64,000 nt of DNA from Mesorhizobium sp. (lineage in GTDB: Bacteria > Pseudomonadota > Alphaproteobacteria > Rhizobiales > Rhizobiaceae): positions 1 to 64,000 of the forward strand of contig NZ_JANINM010000006.1 in the NCBI RefSeq assembly GCF_024509055.1, read 5' to 3'. The notes under the pieces were generated by a model. It made no database searches and was not told the origin of the DNA. It worked only from the letters and a program-made list of their open reading frames with translations. The translations under genes and the position numbers were made by a program. Shown in pieces: positions 25,568 through 34,539 of this stretch. Each line of letters opens with the position of its first letter. Position 1 is the first letter of the stretch.

Positions 25568-25725
25568 CTTTCCTTCTCCCCTTGTGGGAGAAGGTGGATC
25601 GGCGCGATAGCGCCGAGACGGATGAGGGGTGTTCCAGCGGAGTGAGACGCCGGTGGCATCTGGAGCACCCCTCATCCATCGCCTTCGGCGACACCTTCTC
25701 CTACAAGGGGAGAAGGGGAGGCCGG
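25568..25725. repeat. Long palindromic rhizobial intergenic repeat
   Basis: Arms containing CCTTCTCCCCTTGTGGGAG and CTACAAGGGGAGAAGG, then GGATGAGGGGTG and CACCCCTCATCC, form a long imperfect stem with inner hairpins (GGCGCGATAGCGCC and CGCCTTCGGCG). I recall this element type from many Mesorhizobium-like intergenic regions. It lies between the GST and TfoX-domain genes. Confidence 0.8.
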
Positions 25726-25790
25726 CGCTCCACCTTGAAAAGTCCCTGGTTTTCATGCTTGGCTGACGTGACGCAATCGCGGAGGCAGGC

Positions 25791-26165
25791 ATGGCAAAAC
25801 CGGCCGCCAAAACCAACATCGAGCCCGACCCGATGGTCGGGCGCCTGCGCGCCGCTCTCGGCAAGCGCGCCTTCACCGAGCAGAAGATGTTCGGCGGCAC
25901 TTGCTTCATGATCAACGGCAACATGCTGATAGGCACGTCGAAGCGCGGGCTCCTGGTGCGTGTCGGCAAGGACGGGCATTCGGCGGCCGTCGCCCGTCCC
26001 TACGCAAGCCCGATGGAGATGGGCGGGCGTTCGATGGAGGGCTACCTCCATGTCGCGCCGGAGGGCACGGCAAGCGAAGCCGACCTCGCCAGCTGGCTCG
26101 ATCTCGCGCTGGTCTTCGTCGAGACGCTGCCGCCCAAGGTCAAATCCGCGAAGAAGCGGGTTTGA
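25791..26165 (+). CDS. TfoX N-terminal domain protein
   Basis: 124 residues. The TfoX/Sxy N-terminal domain is recognisable from RLRAALGKRAFTEQKMFGGTCFMINGNMLIG and the following LLVRVG. The C-terminal TfoX domain is absent, as in many short proteobacterial members. Basic ends (KPAAKTN and KSAKKRV) flank the domain. In gamma-proteobacteria TfoX activates competence; in rhizobia the short proteins have no assigned role. Confidence 0.85.
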   Translation: MAKPAAKTNIEPDPMVGRLRAALGKRAFTEQKMFGGTCFMINGNMLIGTSKRGLLVRVGKDGHSAAVARPYASPMEMGGRSMEGYLHVAPEGTASEADLASWLDLALVFVETLPPKVKSAKKRV

Positions 26166-26173
26166 GGCAACTA

Positions 26174-26287
26174 ATGCATGTCGCCCAAAAGTGCGCAGCG
26201 GTTTTGGGACAACGACATGCATCAAAACAAATGCATGTCGCCCAAAAGTGCGCAGCGGTTTTGGGACAACGACATGCATCAAAACAA
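26174..26287. repeat. Tandem pair of identical 57-bp palindromic units
   Basis: Unit 1 is 26174-26230 and unit 2 is 26231-26287, with identical sequence. Each unit is itself a dyad: ATGCATGTCG pairs with CGACATGCAT and CCCAAAA with TTTTGGG around GTGCGCAGCGG. An extended hairpin repeat that duplicated head to tail. Confidence 0.9.
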
Positions 26288-26292
26288 AGACT

Positions 26293-26334
26293 TAAAGCGC
26301 GTCGCGTGAATTCGTTCAAACGCGACGCGCTTTA
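26293..26334. repeat. Perfect 14-bp inverted repeat
   Basis: TAAAGCGCGTCGCG and CGCGACGCGCTTTA flank a 14-base loop TGAATTCGTTCAAA. It looks like a dispersed rhizobial element; a diverged relative is at 5488-5517. Confidence 0.8.
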
Positions 26335-26354
26335 GGCCGGCAAACGCCGGGCAC

Positions 26355-26386
26355 AAAAAAAGCCGGGCACGCGGCCCGGCTTTTTC
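26355..26386 (-). terminator. Bidirectional rho-independent terminator of the porin gene
   Basis: Stem GCCGGGC/GCCCGGC with a five-base loop is flanked by A7 on the left and T5 on the right, so it works in both directions. It lies 20 bases beyond the end of the minus-strand porin gene. Confidence 0.85.
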
Positions 26387-26405
26387 GTGTCGTGGCTTGG
26401 ACGAC

Positions 26406-27062
26406 TTAGAACTTCATACCGACGCCGAAGGTGACGCGGTTGTCGGTCGACTTGACCTTGCCCACATCGGCGAAGTCCTTGCTGCCGAAGTCGGTGTAGC
26501 GGTATTCGACGCGGCCGAAGACATTGTCGGTGATCTTGATGTCGGTGCCGACACCAGCGGTCCAGCCGAACATGCCCTTGCTTTCGCTGGCGCCGGAGAC
26601 GTCATCCGTGATCTTCTGGTTCTTGGCGGCGAGACCGCCCGTACCATAGAGCAGGATTTCCGGGCTCACGGCATAGCCGAGGCGAGCGCGCAGCGAACCC
26701 TCAACGCCGGACTTGGCGCTGATGCCGTTGCTGGAACCCTTGGTGCCGTTGTAGCCGAGATCAGCCTCGGCGCCGTACACGAAGTTCTCCTGCTGCCAGT
26801 TGTAGCCGCCGAAGACGCCGCCGATGAAGCCCTTGGTGCCGATATTGGTGCCGGCATCCTTGGCATTGGCGTGGCCGCCGAAGCCGTAGCCGACGCTGAG
26901 ACCGGCATACGGGCCGGCCCACGAAGCGACGGGCAGTTCAGCAACCGGAGCGGGTGCCGGCGGCTCTTCCTGAACCACGTCCGCGGCATAAGCGGTACCG
27001 CCGAGGGCGAAGAGCCCGAGCGCAACCGCGATGGGCCGCGCAAACTTGAGATTGGCTTGCAT
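26406..27062 (-). CDS. Outer-membrane beta-barrel protein (Omp25/RopB/Omp31-like)
   Basis: 218 residues from ATG 27062 with AAGGAG upstream. The signal peptide ends TAYA/ADV. After a Pro/Ala linker (EEPPAPAPVAELP) comes an eight-strand barrel pattern beginning WAGPYAGLSVGYGFGG, with alternating residues and a C-terminal aromatic (VTFGVGMKF) as expected for BAM-inserted proteins. Such proteins are abundant small porins of Rhizobiales involved in envelope stability. The gene is monocistronic with its own strong terminator. AT-richer DNA upstream likely holds a strong promoter. Confidence 0.92.
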   Translation of the reverse strand: MQANLKFARPIAVALGLFALGGTAYAADVVQEEPPAPAPVAELPVASWAGPYAGLSVGYGFGGHANAKDAGTNIGTKGFIGGVFGGYNWQQENFVYGAEADLGYNGTKGSSNGISAKSGVEGSLRARLGYAVSPEILLYGTGGLAAKNQKITDDVSGASESKGMFGWTAGVGTDIKITDNVFGRVEYRYTDFGSKDFADVGKVKSTDNRVTFGVGMKF

Positions 27063-27474
27063 TATTCTTTACTCCTTAAGCCACAAGACACTTAGGCTTG
27101 TTTGTTCATGAACGCCCCGGCCCGTCCGGGGGGATAAACGGGCCTGGCGCTCAACGGTTCCAAATGTCGTGCTGAAATGCGGCGGCAGCGAACCTGAACT
27201 TGGGTCATTCCCCGGCACCAATAAGGCGGAACCTTGACGTTGCATCTTCGCAACAGCGAATGTCAGCAGGCTAATCATGTTGCGCTGCACACCGCTTGGT
27301 TCAAGGGGTGCAGCATCATATATTGCGGTATGACGTGCCCGAATCCGGGCAAGGTGAAAGCGCGTCGAGACCGCTTCGCCACATTCCCGCCGCAGGTGGA
27401 AATGGCATTTAACGTTTGGCCCGTCATATTGTGCCGGCTTCGCAGAATCGTGAAGCCGATTGAGGATTGACAAG
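27063..27474. other. Divergent intergenic region between porin and SDR genes
   Basis: 412 bases without a supported gene. The ORF at 27234 lacks protein character. Promoters for the porin (minus) and the SDR-uvrC operon (plus) must be here, but no clear boxes can be named. Confidence 0.4.
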
Positions 27475-28239
27475 ATGAGACAAGCCGCTGGCGTGGCGCT
27501 GGTAACCGGTGGGGCGAAGCGGATCGGCAAGGCGATCGTCGAGGACCTCGCCGCGCACGGTTTCGCCGTCGCCATCCATGCCAACCGCTCAGGCACGGAG
27601 GCCGAAGCCCTGGCCAGCCGCATCAAGGACGAGGGCGGCCGCGCCACAGTTATTGCCGCCGACCTCACCGACATGGACGCTGTCGGCGATCTCGTCGGCC
27701 GTTCGGAGGCCGCGCTCGGGCCGGTCACGCTCCTTGTGAACAACGCCTCCCTGTTCGTCGATGACAGTGTCGAGGATTTCGACTGGCAGGCCTGGGATCG
27801 TCACTTCGCCATCCATGTGAAGACGCCGGCCTTGCTGGCGCAGAATTTTGCCCGTGCCCTGCCGGAAGGCGAGGAGGGGCTGATCGTCAACATCATCGAC
27901 CAGCGCGTCTGGCGGCCGACGCCGCGTTACTTGTCCTATGCGCTGTCGAAGGCGGCTTTGTGGACGCAGACCCAGATGCTGGCGCAGGCGCTTGGTCCCC
28001 GCATTCGCGTCAACGCCATCGGCCCCGGCCCGACGCTCAAGAACAAGCGCCAGGACGACGACGATTTCGGCAAGCAGGTCGAAGGATTGATCCTCAAGCG
28101 CGGCCCGCAATTGCCGGAATTCGGCGCCACCATCCGCTACCTCTGGGAAGCGCGCTCTGTCACCGGCCAGATGATCGCGCTCGACGGCGGCCAGCATCTT
28201 GCGTGGCAGACGCCGGATGTGACAGGCATGGTGGAATGA
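27475..28239 (+). CDS. SDR oxidoreductase, FolM/pteridine-reductase-like
   Basis: 254 residues from ATG 27475. The cofactor motif [11 protein letters not shown] fits the TGxxxRxG form of pteridine reductases, and the active site reads [21 protein letters not shown], with Asp in place of the usual Ser plus YxxxK, as in FolM/PTR1. It probably reduces a dihydropterin with NADPH. The stop overlaps the uvrC start (ATGA), so the two are translationally coupled; this adjacency is common in Rhizobiales. Confidence 0.85.
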   Translation: MRQAAGVALVTGGAKRIGKAIVEDLAAHGFAVAIHANRSGTEAEALASRIKDEGGRATVIAADLTDMDAVGDLVGRSEAALGPVTLLVNNASLFVDDSVEDFDWQAWDRHFAIHVKTPALLAQNFARALPEGEEGLIVNIIDQRVWRPTPRYLSYALSKAALWTQTQMLAQALGPRIRVNAIGPGPTLKNKRQDDDDFGKQVEGLILKRGPQLPEFGATIRYLWEARSVTGQMIALDGGQHLAWQTPDVTGMVE

Positions 28240-30308
28240 GTCCTGCCCAAAAACACAACCGCAACGGCGCCGCCGACGATCTGCCGCCCGACATCGATAT
28301 CGAGGACGAGGCGGCCGAGGAGATCGTCGAGCCGGAGGCTGAGCCCGCCGGCCCCGATCTCGCTTTCACCGCGATAGACTGGACGCCGCATGCCGGCGAT
28401 GCCGACGGCATGGTCGGCGCCGAGGTGATTCAGACCTTCGTCAAGCGGCTGCCCAACCAGCCGGGCGTCTACCGCATGATGAACGCCGCCGGCGACGTGC
28501 TCTATGTCGGCAAGGCGCGCAGCCTGAAGAAGCGCGTCACCAACTATGCGCAGGGGCGCTTCCACACCGCCCGCATCGGCCGCATGGTGCGCGAGACGGC
28601 GACGATGGAATTCGTCGTCACCCGCACTGAGATCGAGGCGCTGCTGCTCGAGGCGAACCTCATCAAGCGGCTCAGGCCCCGCTTCAACGTGCTGATGCGG
28701 GACGACAAGTCGTTCCCCTACATCCTGCTTACCGGCGACCATGTTTCGCCGGGCATCTACAAGCATCGCGGCGCGCGCTCGCGCAAGGGCGACTATTTCG
28801 GGCCGTTCGCCTCGGCCGGCGCGGTCGGGCGCACCATCAATTCGCTCCAGCGCGCCTTCCTGCTTCGCAGTTGCACCAACTCCTTCTACGAAAACCGCAC
28901 GCGACCCTGCCTGCTCTACCAGATCAAGCGCTGTGCCGGCCCATGCACCGGCGAGATTTCGCATCAGGGCTACGCCGAACTCGTCGCGGAGGCGAAGGAT
29001 TTTCTCTCCGGCCGTAGCCAGAAGGTGAAGACCGAGATTTCGGCCGCCATGCAACAGGCTTCCGAAGAGCTCGATTTCGAGCGCGCGGCGATCTATCGCG
29101 ACCGCCTTGCGGCGCTCTCGCATGTGCAGGCGCATCAGGGCATCAACCCGCAGACGGTGGAGGAGGCCGACGTCTTCGCCATCCACCAGGAAGGCGGCCA
29201 GACCGGCATCCAGGTGTTCTTCTTCCGCACCGGCCAGAACTGGGGCAACCGCGCCTATTTCCCCAAGGCCGATCCGGCACTGGAACCGGCCGAGGTGCTG
29301 GGATCGTTCCTGGCGCAGTTCTATGACGACAAGCTGCCCGCCCGCACCATCCTTCTCTCCCAGACGGTGCAGGACCAGGAACTGCTGGCCGAGGCGCTCT
29401 CCACCCGCGCCGGCCGCAAGGTGGCGATCTTTGTGCCGCAGCGCGGCGAGAAGAAGGACCTGACCGACCACGCGCTGCAGAATGCGCGCGAGGCCCTCGG
29501 CCGCAGGCTCGCGGAAACCTCCACCCAGGCGCGACTGCTGCAGGGATTTGCCGAGACCTTCGGCCTGGAAAAGCCGCCGGCGCGCATCGAGGTCTACGAC
29601 AACTCGCACATCATGGGCACCAATGCGGTCGGCGCCATGGTCGTCGCCGGTGCCGAAGGCTTCGTGAAGAACCAGTACCGGAAGTTCAACATCCGCTCGA
29701 CCGAGATCACGCCCGGTGACGATTTCGGCATGATGCGCGAAGTGATGCAGCGCCGATTCTCGCGACTGCTGCGCGAGCATGGCGACGCCCAGCCGGGCGC
29801 GGACACGGAAGACGATGGCGGCGACGATCTGGTCGGCGGCAATGGCGGCTTTCCGGCCTGGCCCGACGTGATCCTGATCGACGGCGGCCAGGGCCAGATG
29901 ACGGCGGTGCGCCAGATTCTCTCGGACCTTGGCGTCGAGGACCGGGTCGTCGCCATCGGCATCGCCAAGGGACCGGACCGCGACGCCGGTCGCGAGCGCT
30001 TCTTCGTCAAGGGCAGGGACTCCTTCATGCTGCCGGTGCGCGATCCGGTGCTCTATTTCGTCCAGCGCCTGCGCGACGAGGTGCACCGCTTCGCCATCGG
30101 CTCGCATCGTGCCCGCCGCAAGAAGGAGATGGTGAAAAGCCCGCTCGACGAGATCGCCGGCATCGGTCCCGGCCGCAAGCGCGCGCTGCTGCTCGCCTTC
30201 GGTACCGCCAAAGCGGTCAGCCGCGCCGCGGTCGAGGACCTGGTCAAGGTCGACGGCATTTCCGAGCATGTGGCGAAGCTGGTCTACAATCATTTTCATG
30301 AGAGCTGA
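28236..30308 (+). CDS. uvrC: UvrABC excinuclease subunit C
   Basis: 690 residues from ATG 28236 overlapping the SDR stop. After a 50-residue acidic extension come the GIY-YIG nuclease domain ([25 protein letters not shown], about residues 75-100), a UVR motif region ([14 protein letters not shown]), the RNase H-like second nuclease domain ([20 protein letters not shown] and LIDGGQGQM) and C-terminal helix-hairpin-helix repeats ([16 protein letters not shown]). It makes both incisions in nucleotide-excision repair. The acidic leader ([18 protein letters not shown]) is longer than in E. coli UvrC. Confidence 0.97.
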   Translation: MSPAQKHNRNGAADDLPPDIDIEDEAAEEIVEPEAEPAGPDLAFTAIDWTPHAGDADGMVGAEVIQTFVKRLPNQPGVYRMMNAAGDVLYVGKARSLKKRVTNYAQGRFHTARIGRMVRETATMEFVVTRTEIEALLLEANLIKRLRPRFNVLMRDDKSFPYILLTGDHVSPGIYKHRGARSRKGDYFGPFASAGAVGRTINSLQRAFLLRSCTNSFYENRTRPCLLYQIKRCAGPCTGEISHQGYAELVAEAKDFLSGRSQKVKTEISAAMQQASEELDFERAAIYRDRLAALSHVQAHQGINPQTVEEADVFAIHQEGGQTGIQVFFFRTGQNWGNRAYFPKADPALEPAEVLGSFLAQFYDDKLPARTILLSQTVQDQELLAEALSTRAGRKVAIFVPQRGEKKDLTDHALQNAREALGRRLAETSTQARLLQGFAETFGLEKPPARIEVYDNSHIMGTNAVGAMVVAGAEGFVKNQYRKFNIRSTEITPGDDFGMMREVMQRRFSRLLREHGDAQPGADTEDDGGDDLVGGNGGFPAWPDVILIDGGQGQMTAVRQILSDLGVEDRVVAIGIAKGPDRDAGRERFFVKGRDSFMLPVRDPVLYFVQRLRDEVHRFAIGSHRARRKKEMVKSPLDEIAGIGPGRKRALLLAFGTAKAVSRAAVEDLVKVDGISEHVAKLVYNHFHES

Positions 30309-30312
30309 TCGT

Positions 30313-30353
30313 GAGGTACCCCCCTCTGGCCTGCCGGGCAGAGGGGGAACCTC
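30313..30353. repeat. Short hairpin repeat related to the 1933 element
   Basis: Arms CCCCCTCTG and CAGAGGGGG enclose GCCTGCCGGG, with outer GAGGT/ACCTC pairing. The core is shared with the long palindrome at 1933-2091. Located right after uvrC, where it could act as a terminator. Confidence 0.7.
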
Positions 30354-30460
30354 GCGCCGAACTCACGCCAATTTTCCCTGGCCAATCGAATCTCGGCTGT
30401 TGACCCCCCACATTGGCTTCTGATTTGAGTACCTGAAGTGGAAAGAGTTCCCGATCAGAC

Positions 30461-31057
30461 ATGGCCCAGCGCGCGTTCAACCTACCGAACATCCTGACCT
30501 ATGCCCGCATCATCGCGGTGCCGCTGGTTGTGCTGTGCTTCTTTCTCGAGGGCCATCTGAAGTCTTCCGATTTCGCCCGCTGGTCGGCGCTGGTGATCTT
30601 CCTGCTGGCCTCCATCACGGATTACTTCGACGGCTATCTGGCGCGCGCCTGGCAGCAGACCTCCAACATCGGCAAGATGCTCGACCCGATCGCCGACAAG
30701 CTTTTGGTCGCGACCTGCCTTCTGCTGCTTGCCGCCGACACCGACCGCCATGCCGGCATCGCCGGCTGGTCGCTCTGGGCGGCGATCATCATCCTGTGCC
30801 GCGAGATCCTGGTTTCGGGCCTGCGCGAATATCTGGCCGCCTTGAAAGTGTCGGTGCCGGTCACGCAGCTCGCCAAATGGAAGACCACGATCCAGATGGT
30901 CGCCATCGCTTTCCTGCTGGCGGGCCCTGCCGGCGACAAGATCTTCCCGCTCACCACGCAGACCGGGCTGGTGCTATTGTGGGTCGCTGCGCTGGTGACG
31001 CTCTATACGGGTTATGATTATTTCCGCGCCGGCCTGAAGCACATCATGGACGAGTAA
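30461..31057 (+). CDS. pgsA: CDP-diacylglycerol-glycerol-3-phosphate 3-phosphatidyltransferase
   Basis: 198 residues. The CDP-alcohol phosphatidyltransferase motif D-G-x2-A-R-x8-G-x3-D-x3-D is seen as DYFDGYLARAWQQTSNIGKML followed by DPIADK. Several membrane helices follow. It makes phosphatidylglycerophosphate in the inner membrane, the committed step to phosphatidylglycerol and cardiolipin. Followed five bases later by moaD, a gene order frequent in Rhizobiales. Confidence 0.95.
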   Translation: MAQRAFNLPNILTYARIIAVPLVVLCFFLEGHLKSSDFARWSALVIFLLASITDYFDGYLARAWQQTSNIGKMLDPIADKLLVATCLLLLAADTDRHAGIAGWSLWAAIIILCREILVSGLREYLAALKVSVPVTQLAKWKTTIQMVAIAFLLAGPAGDKIFPLTTQTGLVLLWVAALVTLYTGYDYFRAGLKHIMDE

Positions 31058-31062
31058 GCGCG

Positions 31063-31320
31063 ATGTCGACGAAACTCATCTATTTCGCCTGGGTGCGCGA
31101 GCGGATCGGCAAGCCCGAAGAGGATGTCGAGCTGCCGGCCGGCATCGAGACGGTCGCCGACCTGTTGCGCTGGCTGAAGTCGCGCGGCGAGGAATACGAG
31201 AACGCGCTGCAATATCCCGACGTCATCCGCGTCGCCATCAACCAGGAACATGTCGGCCACCGCGAGAAGATAGCGGGCGCGCGCGAGATCGCGCTGTTTC
31301 CGCCGATGACCGGAGGCTGA
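31063..31320 (+). CDS. moaD: Molybdopterin synthase small subunit
   Basis: 85 residues. Ubiquitin-like sulfur carrier: starts KLIYFAWVRERIG and ends in PPMTGG, the C-terminal Gly-Gly that is adenylated and thiocarboxylated by MoeB. With MoaE it converts precursor Z (cPMP) to molybdopterin. Packed between pgsA (five bases) and moaE (one base). Its product supports molybdoenzymes such as the oxidoreductase at 61686. Confidence 0.95.
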   Translation: MSTKLIYFAWVRERIGKPEEDVELPAGIETVADLLRWLKSRGEEYENALQYPDVIRVAINQEHVGHREKIAGAREIALFPPMTGG

Positions 31321-31321
31321 G

Positions 31322-31798
31322 ATGGCCGGCGCCGCCGTGCCCGCCATCCGCATCCAGCGCGAGGACTTCGAGGTCGCCGCCGAGATCGCCGCGCTGACCA
31401 GGGGCCGCGCCGACATAGGCGCCGTCGTCACTTTCTCCGGCCTTTGCCGCGACGAGCAGGGCACGCTTTCGGCTCTTGAACTCGAGCATTATCCGGGTAT
31501 GGCCGAGGCCGAGATCGGCCGCATCGCCGCCGAGGCCGTGGAACGCTGGCCGCTGCAAGGGCTGACCGTCATCCACCGCCACGGAAAGATCGCGCCCGGT
31601 GAAAACATCGTGCTGGTGGTGGCGGCCTCGTCGCACCGCCAGGCGGCCTTCGAGGCGGCGAACTTCCTGATGGATTACCTCAAGTCGCGCGCGCCCTTCT
31701 GGAAGAAGGAGCACCTCGCCGATGGCTCCGCAGGCGGCTGGGTCGAGGCCAAGGAGGCCGACGACAAGGCTGCGGACCGCTGGAAATCGGGCGAATAA
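31322..31798 (+). CDS. moaE: Molybdopterin synthase catalytic subunit
   Basis: 158 residues. Family hallmarks are GAVVTFSGLCRDEQGTLSALELEHYPGMAE, VIHRHGKIAPGENIVLVVAAS and FLMDYLKSRAPFWKKE, the last holding the catalytic lysines. Forms a heterotetramer with MoaD to insert the dithiolene sulfurs. Starts one base after moaD ends, in a clear operon. Confidence 0.96.
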   Translation: MAGAAVPAIRIQREDFEVAAEIAALTRGRADIGAVVTFSGLCRDEQGTLSALELEHYPGMAEAEIGRIAAEAVERWPLQGLTVIHRHGKIAPGENIVLVVAASSHRQAAFEAANFLMDYLKSRAPFWKKEHLADGSAGGWVEAKEADDKAADRWKSGE

Positions 31799-31876
31799 AT
31801 CACGTCTCGGCCATTCAATGACCGCAATCCTTCCGGACCTTGCAAATCGGTTTGATTTGCTTGGCGGAGCACGGTC

Positions 31877-32644
31877 ATGCTGGACAGGATTGCTGAATTC
31901 TTCATCTTCGGGCTGGTGCCGCTGGTGGTCGGCGTGCTTGCCGTGCCGGAAATCTCCGGCGCCGCCGAAAGGACGATTGTCGGCGAGGTGACCTATCGCG
32001 AGCGTATCGCGCTGCCGCCCAACGCCATACTCTCGGTCGAGCTCGCCGATGTCTCGCTGGCGGATGCGCCCGCGACGGTGATCGGTCAACGCAAGGTGGT
32101 GCCGGCCGGCCAGGTGCCGATCAAATTCGAGATAGGCTTCGATTCCAAGGCGATCCGCGCCGGCAGGACCTATGCACTGCAGGCCCGCATCACCGTCGAC
32201 GATCGTCTGTTGTTCATCACCGACACCCGCCATCAGGTCGATCCGCTCGCCGGCAAGCCGCAGAACGTCGTGATGAAGATGGCGGCGCCCTCGATCGAAC
32301 CGGAAGCCGCCGCGCTCTACGACCAGAGCTGGCTCATCGAGTATATCGACGGCATCGGCGCGATCGCCGAGCCGCAGGCGACGTTCCGCGTCAGCGAGGC
32401 CGGAAAGGCCGGCGGTAAAGGCCCGTGCAACACCTATTTCGCCACCGCGAGCGTCGACGGGCACAAGATCGCCATCGGCGATATCGGCTCGACCTACATG
32501 GCCTGCGCGCCGAAGGTGATGGCCGAGGAGAGGGCGCTGTTCGATGCGCTCAGCAGGGCGGCATCCTACCAGATCGAAGCCGGCAAGCTCACCATCGCCG
32601 ACAAGGACGGCCGCGACATCCTGCGCTTCAACGCCGCGAGCTGA
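31877..32644 (+). CDS. Secreted YbaY-like plus META-domain protein
   Basis: 255 residues. An N-terminal hydrophobic segment (FFIFGLVPLVVGVLAVPEISGAAE) looks like a signal peptide. The first domain (VGEVTYRERIALPPNAILSVELADVSLADAPATVI) matches YbaY/type III secretion pilotin-like lipoproteins. The second (SWLIEYIDG ... GKGPCNTYFATASVDG ... GSTYMACAPKVMAEE) is a META/HslJ domain with its two cysteines. Probably periplasmic, with a role in envelope or stress physiology suggested by HslJ. Not obviously part of the moa operon. Confidence 0.85.
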   Translation: MLDRIAEFFIFGLVPLVVGVLAVPEISGAAERTIVGEVTYRERIALPPNAILSVELADVSLADAPATVIGQRKVVPAGQVPIKFEIGFDSKAIRAGRTYALQARITVDDRLLFITDTRHQVDPLAGKPQNVVMKMAAPSIEPEAAALYDQSWLIEYIDGIGAIAEPQATFRVSEAGKAGGKGPCNTYFATASVDGHKIAIGDIGSTYMACAPKVMAEERALFDALSRAASYQIEAGKLTIADKDGRDILRFNAAS

Positions 32645-32775
32645 CAGCAACGGCCGGCCCCGGTCAAGCCGCGCCTCGGATCGACAATTAACCCGCCGAC
32701 GTTCGGACACGCACACGCCAGACCGTGAGGCCGATGCACGATTCGCATCTGCCGCGGATCGAATCTGAATTGACA

Positions 32776-32810
32776 AGATATCGATTTCTAATAGTCTGAA
32801 ATCGATATCT
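32776..32810. promoter_or_regulatory. Perfect 13-bp dyad operator before the ABC/oxidase operon
   Basis: AGATATCGATTTC, nine bases, then GAAATCGATATCT, an exact inverted repeat. TTGACA lies immediately before it (32770-32775) and could be a -35 box. It ends 13 bases before the permease start, so bound protein should block or control the operon. The LacI regulator at 37633 is a candidate binder. Confidence 0.75.
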
Positions 32811-32823
32811 GAGCGAGGTTGGC

Positions 32824-33696
32824 GTGAAAAACACGGTTTCCCAGGATATTCCCGAGCGGCCATTCCTTTCCGGCAGGCCGAGGGCTCTCGGGCGGGGCAA
32901 GCGCGCCGCCGTCACCGCCATGGTGGTCGCGCTGCTGTTCGTTCTGGCGCTGCGGGTCGTCGCCAGCGGGGCGATCAACTGGCAGATTACTTTCGGCTTC
33001 TTCTTCCATTCGGCCATCCTCGACGGCCTTGTCATGACGCTAGAACTGACGGCGCTGTCGATGATCGTCGGCGTGCTCCTGGGCATAGCGCTCGCCGTCA
33101 TGGCGATCTCGCGCTATCCGGCCGTGTCGGCGGCGTCCGCCCTCTATGTCTGGGTGTTCCGCGGCACGCCGCTCCTCGTCCAGCTGATCTTCTGGTTCAA
33201 CATCGCGCTCGTCTTCCCGGTGGTGGGGATCGGCCCGTGGCAGGTGCCCATCAACAGCCTGGTGACGCCCTTCGCGGCTGCTTTGCTCGGGCTTGGCCTC
33301 AACGAAGCCGCCTACATGGCCGAGATCGTGCGCGCCGGTATCAAGTCGGTTGACAGCGGGCAGAGCGAGGCGGCCGTCAGCGTCGGCCTCAACCGTCGCC
33401 AGGTGATGAACAGCGTGATCCTGCCGCAGGCACTCAAGGTCATCATCCCGCCGACCGCCAACCAGACGATCGGCATGCTGAAGAACACCTCGCTGGTCTC
33501 GGTCATCGGCGCGCAGGAGCTCCTGACCAAGACGGAAGACATCTACGCTCGAAATTTCCAGGTGATCGAGCTGCTGATCGTGGCCTCGCTCTGGTACCTC
33601 GTGCTGACCACCGTCGCGTCCGCCGTGCAGTTCTGGCTGGAACGCCGGTTCGGGGATAGCCGCGCGGTCGAAGTCATCGCCGGTGTCCAGCCATGA
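32824..33696 (+). CDS. Polar amino-acid ABC transporter permease
   Basis: 290 residues. A hydrophilic 35-residue leader precedes about six membrane helices. The HisMQ-type segment is [32 protein letters not shown], the EAA loop that contacts the ATPase, followed by [26 protein letters not shown]. Only one permease is encoded, so it probably forms a homodimer. First gene of a cluster with an ATPase (ATGA overlap), an amine oxidase and a binding protein; the import substrate is likely an amino acid or N-substituted derivative. Confidence 0.93.
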   Translation: MKNTVSQDIPERPFLSGRPRALGRGKRAAVTAMVVALLFVLALRVVASGAINWQITFGFFFHSAILDGLVMTLELTALSMIVGVLLGIALAVMAISRYPAVSAASALYVWVFRGTPLLVQLIFWFNIALVFPVVGIGPWQVPINSLVTPFAAALLGLGLNEAAYMAEIVRAGIKSVDSGQSEAAVSVGLNRRQVMNSVILPQALKVIIPPTANQTIGMLKNTSLVSVIGAQELLTKTEDIYARNFQVIELLIVASLWYLVLTTVASAVQFWLERRFGDSRAVEVIAGVQP

Positions 33697-34502
33697 CCGT
33701 CGTTCCGTTGTCCGTGCGCCCGGCGGAAAGGGAGACCGCGATGCAACCGACGCTCAGCGCGCGTCACATCGGCAAGGCGTTCGGGGCGCATGTCGTGCTT
33801 ACCGACGTCTCGCTCGACGTGGACCGTGGCGAGGTCGTCTGCATCATCGGGCCGTCGGGGTCAGGCAAGAGCACTTTCCTGCGCTGCATCAACTTCCTCG
33901 AAGTACCCGATGCCGGCGGCGTCTGGGTCGAGGGCGAGCGCGTCGGCTGCCAGGAGCTGGATGGCGTTCTCTGGGAGGTTCCTTCAGCCGTCCTTGCCCG
34001 GCAGCGCGCCGCCATGGGCATGGTGTTCCAGCGCTTCAATCTCTTCGGCCACCTGACGGCAGTCGACAATGTCGCCCTGGCGCTGAGGCTGGTGAAGCGC
34101 ATGCCCCGGCAGCAGGCGCGTGAACGGGCGCTCTCGGTGCTTGCCTCGGTTGGCATGGATCGCTTCGCAGGCCATCGCCCGTCGCAGCTTTCCGGCGGTC
34201 AGCAGCAGCGCGTCGCGATTGCCCGGGCGGTGGCCATGGATCCGAAGGTGCTGCTGTTCGACGAGCCGACTTCGGCGCTCGACCCGGAGCTTGTGCACGA
34301 GGTGCTGTCGGTGATGGGGAGCCTGGCGGGGCAGGGCATGACGATGGTCGTGGTCACCCATGAGATCGGCTTCGCGCGTGAGGTCAGCAACCGCACCGTC
34401 TTCATGGACGGCGGCAGCATCGTGGAGCAGGGCCAGTCGGCGCAGGTTCTCGGCCAGCCGTCCGAGCCGCGCACCAAGGCATTCCTGTCGAAGATCAAAT
34501 GA
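33693..34502 (+). CDS. Polar amino-acid ABC transporter ATP-binding protein
   Basis: 269 residues from ATG 33693 overlapping the permease stop; an internal ATG ([15 protein letters not shown]) could be the true start. Walker A is GPSGSGKST, signature LSGGQQQR and Walker [13 protein letters not shown], followed by the switch histidine in VVVTHEIGF. The GlnQ/HisP class of ATPases. The loop [22 protein letters not shown] is a little longer than in GlnQ. Confidence 0.94.
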   Translation: MTVVPLSVRPAERETAMQPTLSARHIGKAFGAHVVLTDVSLDVDRGEVVCIIGPSGSGKSTFLRCINFLEVPDAGGVWVEGERVGCQELDGVLWEVPSAVLARQRAAMGMVFQRFNLFGHLTAVDNVALALRLVKRMPRQQARERALSVLASVGMDRFAGHRPSQLSGGQQQRVAIARAVAMDPKVLLFDEPTSALDPELVHEVLSVMGSLAGQGMTMVVVTHEIGFAREVSNRTVFMDGGSIVEQGQSAQVLGQPSEPRTKAFLSKIK

Positions 34503-34539
34503 GGAGCAGCCTGCACCGCAGGCAAGCAGAGTGAGCGGA

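Noticed and set aside
28137-30299. 720-residue ORF antisense to uvrC
   Set aside because: Lies entirely opposite the well-supported uvrC; its His/Arg/Gly/Ala-heavy composition is that of a shadow frame in GC-rich DNA.
31238-32863. 541-residue minus ORF opposite moaE and the META protein
   Set aside because: Shadow frame; moaE and the META domain are secure.
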